Numbered from the stretch's first letter, positions 21,089-31,975 are shown. The stretch is DNA of 64,000 bases from Kalaharituber pfeilii (GCA_015179045.1 WHUZ01000028.1:248001-312000); one strand, 5' to 3'. Made by a program: numbers and translations. The notes: generated from the letters alone by a model not told the origin.

Positions 21089-22429
21089 TTATAGTAGGTA
21101 CTCAACGCACCAAAAACACCAACATCTAGCGGCTGAAGTGCATGCGTAGTATGAGGTGGCAAACACAATGCTAGGATACAATTATCGTAGCAATACTTGA
21201 GGAAGCGATATGTAACATGTGAATGGTGATTATCGAGAATTAGCAGACGATACTTGCCAGCAGCTCGGTCCCTCGTAGCTGGATCAAATACTTTCACAAG
21301 CCATTCATAGGTTAGATTATCATTGGTATATCCTGATGAAGAATGTGCGAAGAATGCAGCTCTTGTAGCTTCAACACCTCTCATCCAACCAACGTATAAT
21401 GCAGCTCCTTTGTAGATGATCAATGGTGGCAAGGCATCACCAATACCGGATATGCAATCCAGAATTGTAACAAGTTCTCGGTTGCCATCTACTCAAATAG
21501 GAAGTATAATTAGTATGACGTCACTATGACTTATATTTGACATACCTTGACTTCGTCCACCTCCTTTTCTATTGCCAGTAAATCGTATGATCTTACTATT
21601 AGCTGCTACACCTAATAGAACTCCTTTCTCATCCATATTGTATATGTTTTTTTCGTCAATAGCAAAGTCACATCGAGCTTCATCAAACTGCTTGAAGTTA
21701 GCCCATGCAAGTCTAAATAGTATTAAGGTACATACCAGATCGAATAAGCTTTTGAAAATCTCGTAGCTAGTAGAAAACTGGCGCTCTTTGTTCCTTGCTT
21801 TGTAGAAAATAGATTCCAGATCAGATTCTCTAGCTATGAACCGGGTAACCCAATTTATCCCAGGCACTTTTCTTGTAATTGCTACTACAACCTCTCGTAC
21901 ATAGCTAGCATTAACTGCAAATCCCCATTTGTCCTTCCTAATAATCTAATCCTTCACTACCTTGACTTGCTTAGGTGATAGTAGCATATCGTTAGTGTGG
22001 CATTTGTTTCGAGGTCGCTTACCATGTACTCGATCGTGAAGGGTAGATTTTGCAACACCATGAAGGTATGCAGCACGCCGCAGGTTGCCTTTGGCATGAG
22101 GACCGCGGCGGTACTCACGGAGAGCAGCCTGGATAGCAGTTTCATCAGACATTGGAAGATATGAAGATGAATATGTGGAATTGTGATGTTGACCTCTAAG
22201 CGAGCAGAAATCCTGCAAATTTATAGACCTCTATGTACCTACTCACCAGTGCATATCACTAGATTAGACTATAAACCATATCTTTGACCCCTTTACTATC
22301 ATGAGACATGGCTGGACCCACAGGGGTGCTGTGGTTGTTGAGATGTTGGTCGTTGAAGTTGTGCACTTTTGGTGGCAAACGTGTCCGGGAAAGTGGTGTG
22401 TCCGGGAAAGTGGTGAACCACAGTAGATT

Positions 22430-22924
22430 TATTCTTAATTCAGGAGAATATCATAGAAGTCAAGCTATCTTTATTTTGATTCGTTTGATGGGACGACTTA
22501 CTCAAGTTGACAGAGATTTGCACAGTTTTATTAAAAGCGCTGATCAGTAGCCACTTGTAGAGGTCATAGCTACAAAGTATAGACATCTATTGGCCCGATA
22601 AGAGAGGAGGCCCAAGTTATTCTCGAAAATTTTTATCTCAGTACTATATAGACATCCCTCTTGGCGGTGCCACCTAACCCTTGAAAAAAAAGAGACCTTG
22701 GCGTCTACCTAACCCCTGAAAAAAAAAGACCTGTGAAATGCTCACATACTCCTAAACCTCAACATACACCTGAACCTTCGTCATAAGGCACATATTAATG
22801 TGGAATATGTCAAACGCCCGACAATACCTATATCAAGAGTTTCCATCACATTTCGTATGAAATCAACCTTCACAGAAATGGACACCATGACAATGAGGAG
22901 TTGCAATTGGCCGTATCTATCACT
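22430..22924. other. no gene recognised
   Basis: Contains two copies of the GGCG-CCACCTAACCC-TGAAAAAAA motif (22655, 22710), shared with 16470. No coding region. Confidence 0.5.
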
Positions 22925-24440
22925 GCAATAGAACTTTAACAGGCACGACAGCTCCTCAATTTGGCAGGCACAACAGCTCCTCAATTTAACAGGCACGATA
23001 GCTCCTCAATTTAACAGGCACGACAGCTCCTCAATTTGACAGGCACGACAGCTTCTCAATGGTGCGAGATGCAGCAGAACGAGTCAAATGTGATAGGTAT
23101 GGTAGGTCTATTTCACCTCAAAATGAGCCGAATTTGACAGACACTTTGATAGGTATGATAGCTCCTCAACGATGTGAGATGCAGTACAATGAGCTGAATT
23201 TAATGGGTATAACAGTCTCCCTCAATAGCGCAAGATGAGGATGGATGTGGTCAAGTTGACCGATATGACCTTGACAGGCAAAAATGAGGCAGAATAAGCT
23301 CAATTTAACAGGTATGACAGCTTTCTCTCAATGGCGCGAGATGTGGCCGAATGAGCTCAAGTTGACAAGTATTACAGGACTCTTTCCATAGCGTAAGAGC
23401 AGTAGAATGAGCTGAATTTGACAGGTACAGGAGGTCTCTCTTGCCCTGTCATGGCGAACAGCAGCAAGCGGAGTTACGTGAAATTAAAAAAAAAAAAAAA
23501 AAAAAGAGTAGGTCTCTCTTGATAGCACGAGATGCAGCAAAATGAACTCAATTGGACCGGTATGTACGTCTCCCTTGACAATACAAGATATAGTAGAATA
23601 AACTAACTTTAACAAGTATATAGGTATGGCAAGACTCTTCTACGGCACGAGATACAAAAGAATGAGCCAAATTTCATAAGTATGGCACACCTCTCTTATC
23701 AGCATGAGGTGTAGTAAAACGAACTCAATTTGATAGGTATAGTAGCACCTTTCCACAGGAGAGTAGCAGAGTGAGCCAAATTTAACAGGTATAATAGGAC
23801 TCTTTCCGCATTATGAGATATAGCAGAATGAGCGCAATTTGATAGTTATTCGATAGCACAAGATGCAGCAGAACGAGAGTCAAATTTGACAGGTATGGCA
23901 GGTCTATTTCAGCCTGAGAGATGCAGCAGAATAAGCCGAATTTGACAGGGATTGGTAGATCTCGCTTGCCACCATGAGATACAGCAGGGCGAGCAGAATT
24001 TGACAGGCATGATAGCTCCTTATGAGATGCAGCAGAATGAGCCGAATTCAATAGGAATGGCAGTCTCTCTTGATGGTATAAGATGAGGCAGAATGAGCTC
24101 AATTTAACAGGATATGACAGCTTCCTTTCGAAGGCGTGAGATGAGGCAGAATGAGCTCAAGTTGACAAGTATCACCGGACTCTTTCCACAATGTGAGAAC
24201 AGCAGAATGAGCCAAAATTTGACAGGTACGGCAGGACCCACCTAGCAGCGTGGAACATGGTAAAATGAGGGTCCCTTTCTATGGTGCAAAGTGAGGCGGT
24301 ATGGCTCAATTTGACAGATACAATAAGACCTCCTTGATAGTGCAAGATATGCTAAAATGAGCTCAATTTACAATTTTACAAGTATGGCAGATTATTTTCG
24401 ATGGTGCAAGATGGGGCAAAATGAGAATGCGCTGGACCGG
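22925..24440. repeat. 1.5 kb degenerate satellite, about 56 bp period
   Basis: Repeated core GAGATGCAGCAGAATGAGC, then (T/C)(G/C)AATTTGACAGGTATG, then a CAGGTCTCTC-like spacer and AATGGCGC. Roughly 25 units are diverged by substitutions and small indels. At the left edge, 22925-23050, there is a shorter sub-repeat (CAATTTAACAGGCACGACAG) of about 27 bp. No transcription signals were seen. Confidence 0.85.
23444..23509 (+). mobile_element. F2 short tail insertion in satellite
   Basis: F2 tail with AGCAGCAAGCGG variant and poly(A), with the perfect 12 bp duplication AGGTCTCTCTTG (23432-23443, 23510-23521). It postdates the array. Confidence 0.92.
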
Positions 24441-24690
24441 TACGGCATGGTGCTAGAAGCCAGATAAGGAAGCTAGGTACACATGAAAGGGCATATGCTG
24501 GACATCTGAGCAATATCATTGTGGGTAGATATTAACCGGAATTTAGGTAGAGTTTATGGGCTGTAACGAGGGTTTCGCTATCCATAGGTTCTACAATTAT
24601 TAGCATTATACTCCACAAAATATATAAAATTAATACTAGAGCTCCCTGGATGCAGGAGTGGGATTACGTGATATTATAAATAACAATGAG
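24441..24690. other. no gene recognised
   Basis: Transition from the satellite to the tandem duplication. Confidence 0.4.
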
Positions 24691-25015
24691 AATATACCGA
24701 TATGAATAAATGCAGAGAAACGAGATTGTACGGTCATGGAACTGGTAAAGAGTGTACAGTCACTTGACGCCGACTTTACGGGGCTACAATGGTCCCTTAT
24801 CCACTACCGCTACACCTAAACTCACCCTCGCGGTCGCGAGGTGGCCACATGCTAGAAAATATACTGATATGAATAAATGCAGAGAAACGAGATTGTACGG
24901 TCATGGAACTGGTAAAGAGTGTACAGTCACTTGACGCCGACTTTACGGGTCCCTTATCCACTACCGCTACACCTACACTCACCCTCGCGGTCGCGAGGTG
25001 GCCACATGCTAGTAA
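24691..25015. repeat. tandem duplication of about 160 bp
   Basis: Two nearly identical copies (ATGAATAAATGCAGAGAAAC, GTACAGTCACTTGACGCCGA, CCTCGCGGTCGCGAGG palindrome, GTGGCCACATGCTAG). The first has an extra GCTACAATG. No TIRs or coding function were recognised. Confidence 0.85.
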
Positions 25016-25016
25016 T

Positions 25017-25276
25017 ATAGTATTAGTTGATCATCCGAAACTTGAACAGGGGAAAAAAAAAGGTTTTCTCAAAATCTTTCTGCCCTATGCGTTGCCATAC
25101 TACTGGCAGATCAAGGGAAAGCACTCTCAGACAAGCGGAGGCTACCGGTATCTTGGGGCAATTCCATGGCCAGCTCGGGCTCAAGCTGAGGCCCAGGCTG
25201 AGAGCAGGCGATCATGAGTGGGAAAAACGGCCAGTGTGCGTACAGGCAGAAAGTGCCTGTCCCGAGAGGTTTTGCT
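25017..25276. repeat. two dispersed repeats side by side
   Basis: 25017-25075 is the inverse of 15840-15950, and 25152-25276 is the inverse of 13915-14040. Both partner segments lie in the 13.9-15.9 kb AT-rich tract in the opposite orientation, so this block may be one inverted, decayed element. Confidence 0.7.
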
Positions 25277-25538
25277 ATACCGATATCAGACCTTTTGTTC
25301 GCAAAAAGGTACCCAAAACCACAGCGAACTCTGAACAGCAAGAGGTACATCACGTAGTGCAGGATAGTGAGCGTGCTGGTGTTGACAAATACCAAACTTA
25401 TATATGAGGCGATATATATACAGGCAATAGTACAACTAGAAAAGGTGGCTGGAAGTGGGCCTTTTATTTTAAAAAATATATATATATATATCGTTACTTG
25501 TTAGCCGCCTTGGGGGTCGTTGAGGTGCGAACGAACAC

Positions 25539-28500
25539 CTAATCCTCAATTGCGCCGAACTTTCGCTTTGGACAGCGGGAACCCGTTGGCTGGGTGGTTG
25601 ACTGTGCGCCTCGATTACGTAGCAGGCGAGCTACGACGTTGTGTCCTTTGTCAATAGCCAACGACAGTGGTGTATTGCCATTGAAATCGGCCAAATTGAC
25701 ATCGATATCCGCTCGTTCCAGCAGCAAGCGGACTACATCCTCATGTCCATTAGCAGCTGCTTTCAAGAGCGGTGTTTCGTCCCTGTAATTCCCTATATTG
25801 ACATCGATATCCGTTCGTTCCAGCAGCAAGCGCACTACAGCCTCATGTCCATAAGCAGCTGCTCTCAAGAGCGGTGTTTCACGATACTGATTCCATATAT
25901 TGATATCGATATCCGCTCGTCCCAGCAGCAAGCGGACTACAGCCTTATGTCCACTAGCAGCTGCGCCCAAGAGTGGTGTTTCGCCATCTTCATCCTGTAT
26001 ATTGACATCGATATCCGCTCGTTCCAGCAGCAAGCGGACTAGGGCCTCATATCCACGAACAGCTGCAAGGTACACTATTGGGCTATATCGATATGCACTG
26101 AGATCAATATCTGCTCGTTCTAGCAGTAAGCGGACTACAGCCCCATGTCTATAAGCAGCAGCTGTCAAGAGTGGTGTTTCGCCATCTTTATCCTGTATAT
26201 TAACATCGATATCCGCTCGTTCCAGCAGCAAGCGGACTATAGCCTCATGTCCACTAGCAGCTGCTTTAAAGAGTGGTGTTTCGCCATCTTCATCTTGTAT
26301 ATTAACATCGATATCCGCTCGTTCCAGCAGCAAGCGGACTATAGCATCATGTCCATTAGCAGTTGCTTTCAAGAGCGGTGTTTCGTCCCTGTAATTCCCT
26401 ATATTGACATCGATATCCGTTCGTTCCAGCAGCAAGCGCACCACAGCCTCATGTCCATAAGCAGCTGCTCTGAAGAGTGGTGTTTCGCCATCTTGATACC
26501 GTTTATTGACATCGATATCCGCTCGTTCCAGCAGCAAGCGGACTACAGCCTCATGTCCACTAGCAGCTGCTCTCGAGAGTGGTGTTTCATGATATCTATC
26601 TGGTATATTGACATTGATATCTGCTCGTTCCAGAAGCAAGCGGACTACAGCCTCATGTCCATGAGCAGCTGCTCTCGAGAGCGGTGTTCCATGATATCCA
26701 CCTGGTATATTGACATTGATATCTGCTCGTTCCAGAAGCAAGCGGACTACAGCCTCATGTTTACGAGCAGCTGCTCTCGAGAGCGGTGTTTCATGATATC
26801 TATCTGGTATATTGACATTGATATCTGCTCGTTCCAGCAGCAAGCGGACTACAGCCTCATGTCCACGAGCAGCTGCTCTCCCTAGTGGTGTTTCGCAGAA
26901 TTTATTCCGTATGTTGACATTGATATCTGATCGCTCGAGCAGCAAGCGGATTACAGCCTCATGGCCGTTGTTAGCAGCGTACAACAGCGCCGTGCTGCCG
27001 CACTTTGCACAAGCATTTGTGTCAGAAGTTTCTAGTAATGTCCGGAAGATACTATCAACTCCGAACTGCGCCGCTGCATGCAGGCCCCGCATTGTACAAA
27101 CACTGGCACATCCATGCATGCAACAACGCGGGCTTCGCAGCGCTGGAGAGTCATCTCGCGAAAGTAGTGTAATGGCAAGTGCATAAACAGCTTCATCACA
27201 TTGCTTTCGAGCATGATTGCCCCATTGCTGGACTGCGTAATCCAGTAAAGGGTAATCTTTATACAGCTCATAATTATAATTACCGAGCGCAGTGTTTGAA
27301 ACAGTGCCGCTGAAGGTGGTAAAGTTCAAATAGGTTAGGCACGTCTTTGCAACCATGGTGTGACCGGCTGGGAAGTGTTGCTCATGGTGTGACTCGAGGT
27401 ACTCCTGAAGCGTATAGTGCACTAGACGAACAGTTGATGTCTCCTCGTCCACTGTCACAAAACCGCAGCAGCACTCCAAAAGTGTATTTTCAGAGGGAAT
27501 ATTGTCAACATCCAGTGCCTCAGCTCCATCATCTACTGAGAGTGCATGACGAAGCGCTATAACCTCTAATGGGCGCTCAGCTAGGTAGATCCACATGAGC
27601 GCCTTCATGCCTAGCTCCCCACGGTTTTGTGACTCTCGAATCCTATTTATGGTTGCATCATAGGCTGCATAAAGACCCAGAGGAAGGTTGCAAAGGGCAG
27701 CTCGTCGCTTGGACACTGTCAGGCCTTTCAGGATCATGTCAATGTGTAACGCTGGGAGTAAAAACCTATCCATCAGTCAGTCATCATAATGGGCATATCA
27801 TGTTTGACTTGGGTAGCACGTACATTCCCTCTGACTTCTGCGGTAGTGTCTCCAGTATTTGCGCCTTCAACGTGCTATTCATAGCATCTTGACAATGGTC
27901 GCTATCGATTCGTTGTGCGAGGTATCTCTGAATGTCCTTCTCCTGAGCTGTAATTGACAATGTCCTCACTTCATTGCGAAGATGACACTTGACCTGGTCT
28001 TGAACATGTGGCCGTGCGGTGAGGCATAAGCGAACCACGCTCAGAAAGTTCCTAGATTGGTTTTCGGAGCTGGGTACCTGCAAGTGTAGAATCTCATTCA
28101 TGAAATTGAGAAAATCTAGTCGTGTCTGATCCTGTAATTCGTCCAGTGCATCCATTAAAATGAAGGCATTGTCAAGCTTATGCAACATATCTTTAAGCAT
28201 CACTTTCGAAATTGTAAGACCGAGGCCTGCTCTTGAGTTCAGAGCACGTCTGTAGGAGTCATGCACTGAGTTGGGCAGTGGTGCATTCGCGGAGATAAAT
28301 TGCCAGACTAGCTGCTTGACAAAACTTCCAATAATATGTACCAAAGACTGTTCCTTCTGGTCTCGATAGTCACAGTATAAATATATAACGTTCGTTCTAG
28401 GTGGATTCGCAATGGAGGATACATGGTCGATCAGGAGGGAGCTTCATACGTGTCGTTAACACTAAATGCTCTGAGAGCAGTATTGGTACCTGGAATACTC

Positions 28501-29509
28501 ACGCCAACACAGTTTTCCCGGCACCTGGTTCCCCATAGCAGCCCAGCACCCGGCTGCTGAGACTGCTACCTGCACTCTTTATCCATGATTGAAACTGGTC
28601 GCTTTGAAGGATCCAGTTTCCTGTATTCTCTATTCGAGTAGCCTTGACGTCCTGATGTCTTTTTTGTGGTTCTAGTGGGGACAACCACGCGAGAAGCTTC
28701 TCTATATCCTGAGCTGATGAGAGACTGGAAGTCAGCGACTGTGTATCTCAAAGACACAGGGGAGAAAGCCACCAAAGCTGTACCGTCTATATTCTGCTGT
28801 ATTTTCTGAACCCCGTCCTTCATTTCCTGTATTCCACTTTTAATTTCCTGTACCCCACTCTTGATTTCACGCACGTCGGGAGCCAACTTTTCAAGTCCGG
28901 ATACACAATTCAGTACCTTAACTAGGGTGTCCCTCATTTTCAACATCTGAGTTGGTGCATCCTGGAATAATGGCAAAAGAGAGTCAATTTGATTTTTCTG
29001 CTCTGATAGAGTAGCCTTCACCTCTTGTGAGGTTTTCGAGAGTAGTTCGCTAACTATGTCAGTTACTAGTCCCAGCACAAGCTCATAGTAAAGAATCACC
29101 AATTGACGATAGTGAGTGAAAACTCAATTATCTGTGTACAGTGATGTAAGGTGGAGGTTGCATCAATGCAGTCTTGCTTGTGAAAGGGCCATCTGAGTCG
29201 ATCTTTGATGTCGGGCGCTTTGAACTTTCTGAGAGTTCTGTGTAGACCTTTTATTGTGCCCTCGCACATACTGATGACACCACACAGGACGGAAGTCTCT
29301 GGAAAATTTGTCTTGATCTCTTCCTTCTCCAAGAATTTCTCAAGCTGTGTAAGAACACGGGTTAGACCAGTAATCTCTGTTAATAGTGTCTGGGCATCCT
29401 TTGGGGCAGATTTGAATTCGCTTGTGTATTTTGTTAGGATTTCTCCAATCTGGATCGCGAGAGATAGAAACCCGGCAATTCCGGTAGCTATTGTCAAGGG
29501 GTCCGCCAT
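25539..29509 (-). CDS. NLR protein: fungal N-terminal domain, NACHT, about 15 ankyrin repeats
   Basis: Joined by eye from 29100-29509, 28784-29049, 28503-28713, 27824-28441 and 25539-27765; all phases fit, giving 1243 aa with no stop. The N terminus (MADPLTIATGIAGFLSLAIQ) resembles the Helo-like/fungal STAND N-terminal domain. A linker with short coiled repeats (EIKSGVQEIKSGIQEMKDGV) follows. The NACHT has Walker A GEPGAGKTVLA, Walker B FILMDALDEL and LTARPH. A winged-helix-like segment (LPLGLYAAYDATINRI to RLVHYTLQEYL) leads to about 15 ankyrin repeats of 34 aa (ETPLLRAAAYGHEAVVRLLL type) that are very similar to each other. Such STAND proteins act in fungal non-self recognition and cell death. 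The four introns are 50, 70, 61 and 58 bp. A close paralogue with identical intron positions lies at 51649-56223. Confidence 0.88.
25790..27010 (-). repeat. 102 bp ankyrin repeat array (coding)
   Basis: Twelve or more tandem 102 bp units inside the last NLR exon, each with the RLLLERADIDVN core almost invariant. Some non-adjacent units match at whole-repeat level (for example the two GNYRDETPLLKA units near 25780 and 26380). This indicates recent unit exchange or duplication. Confidence 0.85.
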
Positions 29510-29651
29510 TGATCTTTGCGTGAAGGAATAAATAGATGAGGGAAATATACGAGTATGTAGGATGATGGTAAGTAGTGGAAGATGGAATGAGGCAGTAAGA
29601 CAGTCCTTCAATCACCTAGGATGTTCTTGCACGAGCAACACTTTAATAGTG
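29510..29651. other. NLR gene upstream region
   Basis: Only about 140 bp separates the NLR start codon from a retroposon insertion, so the insertion sits in the likely promoter or 5' UTR. No core promoter motif was identified. Confidence 0.4.
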
Positions 29652-29883
29652 GGGGGAGAGGTGGAGAGATATAGGGGAGCTTCCCTGATGCAGAAACCAG
29701 AAGAACCGTCCGGAAGTTTCTGGAATCAGGTTTTAGAAGGAGGTGGAACGGGGATGTATATAGAACTTTCTTTGTTAAGCCTGTCTCCGGGCTTTGAGGG
29801 CTTGCCCAGGGACCCTGCCATGGCTTGGCGCTGCAAGCGGGGTTCCGTGATATAAAAAAATAAAAATAAAAAATAAATAAAAA
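29652..29883 (+). mobile_element. F2b retroposon, 232 bp, upstream of NLR gene
   Basis: Variant F2 element: body GGTGGAGAGATATAGGGGAG, GGAAGTTTCTGGAATCAGG, AAGCCTGTCTCCGGGCTTTG. The tail is AGGGACCCTGCCATGGCTTG, CGCTGCAAGCGGGGTTCCG, with an A-rich end. A 14 bp duplication ACA(C/T)TTTAATAGTG (29638-29651, 29884-29897) has one mismatch. A longer relative is at 47908-48240 on the other strand. Confidence 0.88.
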
Positions 29884-30116
29884 ACATTTTAATAGTGTAC
29901 TTACCAGGAGTGTACGCAACTGATTACAGGTGAGGAGCCGCAATTCAGCTACACTAATACGTCTAATGTGCACTGCCACATTTCCTTGAGTACGATCGGC
30001 CCCATAGCTCACAAATCGAACATGCAGAACACCTTAGAAAAAGTGACGCAGAACTAATAGTTTATAGGTTTAGCAAGGTTGAATCTTTGTGCATGCGCAC
30101 ATCTGCCGGTAGTACT

Positions 30117-30182
30117 GTAAAATATGTATTCGGACATAGCACATATTGTGCATTAGTACCCCTGTCCGAATACATATTTTAC
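30117..30182. repeat. perfect 20 bp inverted repeat with 26 bp loop
   Basis: GTAAAATATGTATTCGGACA and its exact complement enclose a spacer that contains another palindrome (GCACATATTGTGC). This may be a hairpin, cruciform or miniature element. No clear TSD was found. Confidence 0.75.
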
Positions 30183-30429
30183 TGGCTGGTAGGTTAAGGC
30201 GGACAGCAATTTGTTCTACATTTTTGAAGGCGAGCCTTGAACTGATGCAAGTATACGGTGAAATATGAGAATCTTTCTAAGTGCTGAAGAATGCGCCTTG
30301 TTTGTTTTGTGACAGGACGCCTTGCAGGCTGCGTCAAACGTCTAATCCACTGTGTATCTAGGAAGCTCTTCTATTCTGTATCTCTTTCATCACATCATTA
30401 TCTCTTTCCTTTGCCGCTACCACTCATGT

Positions 30430-30512
30430 AATTAAACATCGCCATAGCCCCTAGGGCGGCATAGTCTCATACCAAGCCCCTAGAGGGCGGCACGCGATTA
30501 ATGATACTTCTA
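30430..30512 (+). mobile_element. two adjacent F1 tails
   Basis: ACATCGCCATAGCCCCTAGG, GCGGCATAGTCTCATACC, then GCCCCTAGAGGGCGGCACGC and GATTAATGATAC. The first hairpin is broken and the second right arm is complete. This may be a local duplication or an insertion into an older tail. There is no poly(A). Confidence 0.6.
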
Positions 30513-30618
30513 TGCGACCTGCTAATTTCGGGCCTTGCCAACGGTCACATAACCATCCCTGCAGCAGCTGGAATTACATAATCAATCCCACTGCTTAGGC
30601 CCAGACCAGGCGCTCAGC

Positions 30619-30916
30619 GTCTTGGCAGATGAATTACTTAAGCAACAGTTTTTTAGGTGTGCTGTATGCCAGGACACCGCGATAGCAACACGCACTCAGC
30701 ACCTGGTCTGAGGCTTGAAGACTCCCTACTTGCTGTCCCGGATGACCTGGGAGGCAACGTGAGAAAAGTAGATGTCCACTTCTTTGATGCATGTGCACAC
30801 AATTCTGGAAACTCACCGTACGCGGTAAGGCACAAGGCTTGATATGAGATAACAGGGGTACAACAGTATAGATACACAGCTTTAAACCATTGCTTAAGTA
30901 ATACATCTGCCAAGAC
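30619..30916. mobile_element. 298 bp inverted-repeat element (possible MITE)
   Basis: The ends are 27 bp inverted repeats with one mismatch, starting GTCTTGGCAGATG and ending with the complement (30619-30645, 30890-30916). No convincing TSD was found. The interior has no recognised gene. Confidence 0.6.
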
Positions 30917-31234
30917 TCTAAGTACCGTTCGAGGCTAGATATGCTAACTGCAACAAACCTTGTGCTTACGTAGCCTCGTCCCCAGGCGGTTGTAGAAGCC
31001 TGAGATTAGCTAATCGGGTGATCACGTGAGTGCCAAGAACTGTAAATATAATAAACCAATATACAACCACCAATGAAATAAGCATCACAAATTTGTTCAA
31101 CCGTACCGGAAAAATACACAATATCTATTTTCCGTCAGTTTTATTAAATTCATTGTTCCGTGCGCTGTTGTCTCAAGACACCTACTGTGGGTACGGCGAC
31201 CAGCTCTGCCAAGACCTTCAGACTGTGTACTAGA
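30917..31234. other. no gene recognised
   Basis: Short frames only. Confidence 0.4.
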
Positions 31235-31235
31235 T

Positions 31236-31310
31236 CTTTTTTTTTTTTTGAGTCCTTTGTTTTTTTCCTAATATCCATTATTGTTTGAGTCACATAACCC
31301 CGCATACAGG
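31236..31310 (-). mobile_element. degenerate F2 tail
   Basis: An interrupted poly(T), then GAGTCACATAACCCCGC, the complement of the F2 end. A short possible duplication, ACTAGA, was seen. Confidence 0.55.
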
Positions 31311-31352
31311 AACTAGACGCTTTGCTCCACCTCTCAACTAGTCCCTACCCTC

Positions 31353-31411
31353 ATGTTCCTCCTCTTCCTCCTCCTCCCCCCCTCCTTCTCCTCCTCCCCT
31401 CCTCCTCCTCT
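31353..31411. repeat. (CCT)n polypyrimidine tract
   Basis: Nearly pure CCT/CTC tract. It could form a triplex. No other role is visible. Confidence 0.85.
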
Positions 31412-31795
31412 GAAAACACAGCGGTCTCCGGCATCCTTGTTGTGATTTTGTTCGGTGGTCGTATGCCCACTGTGTTGGGCCACAAACCAGACCTATAGAG
31501 TGGCGAGTGGCTACCTTCGAAAAGACAAAAGGAAACTCCTACCTGGCCGTCCTTTAGGCCCTTCTACATTGCAGCACCACCGCTGCCAAGAACTTCAAAC
31601 TCTATGTGCTAATGTCCGACAGTACGAAATGCTTGGCAGTCCGCTACCTGTCCGTACGATCTCTGTCTTTCTTGCCATCATCCGCCAAATTAATTTATGG
31701 GGATGCGAGAGCCATTGCGGGCTGTTACGGCTATAAGCAGTCGATGTAAAGAATGGGACTTTGTGTAACGGGATATTGTATAGCGAGCCGGGTAA
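31412..31795. other. no gene recognised
   Basis: An open frame 31455-31736 has no recognised domain. Confidence 0.4.
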
Positions 31796-31975
31796 ATAGC
31801 TTCACGCTAAAAGATGACCTCTGACAAGCATTTCAGGATGATAGCTTCACGCTAAAAGATGACCTCTGACAAGCATTTCAGGATGATAGCTTCATGCTAA
31901 AAGATGACCTCTGACAAGCATTTCAGGATGATAGCTTCACGCCAAAAGATGACCTCTGACAAGCATTTCAGGATG
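31796..31975. repeat. 45 bp tandem repeat, four copies
   Basis: Four contiguous units beginning ATAGCTTCACGCTAAAAGAT, with one or two substitutions in units 3 and 4. There are no spacers, so this is not a CRISPR array. Confidence 0.95.

Larger units (their letters stand above)
18896..22152 (-). pseudogene. pogo-type DDE transposase, nonsense codon and retroelement insertion
   Basis: It starts at 22152 (MSDETAIQAALREYRRG) with an N-terminal HTH segment (NLRRAAYLHGVAKSTLHDRV). An in-frame TAG near 21946 falls where a Trp before IIRKDKWGF would suit. The frame then continues through the CENP-B-like region to NIYNMDEKGVLLG (first Asp). A 57 bp intron (21489-21545, GTATGT...TAG with ATACTAAT) follows. 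The frame resumes with DGNRELVTILDCISG, YRLLILDNHHSHV (second Asp) and LQPLDVGVFGALSTYY (third Asp). Here the 1418 bp element is inserted. The C-terminal part continues from 19670 to 18896 and is acidic (Glu/Asp-rich). The protein would nick TIRs and move the element. Confidence 0.88.
18745..22423 (-). mobile_element. pogo/Fot1-type DNA transposon with 93 bp TIRs
   Basis: The ends 18745-18837 and 22331-22423 are perfect 93 bp inverted repeats starting CTGTGGTTCACC and flanked by TA (18743-18744, 22424-22425). Each repeat holds two tandem copies of CCACTTTCCCGGACAC, plausible transposase binding sites. Without the nested 1.4 kb retroelement it is about 2.25 kb. The perfect match of the ends suggests recent activity, but the transposase is broken by a stop and by the insertion. 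Confidence 0.95.

Noticed and set aside
25641..26885. Plus-strand frames of 133 and 246 aa in the first NLR gene
   Set aside because: Antisense shadows of ankyrin repeats.
31796..31975. Possible CRISPR-like direct repeats
   Set aside because: Units are contiguous without spacers and the context is fungal.
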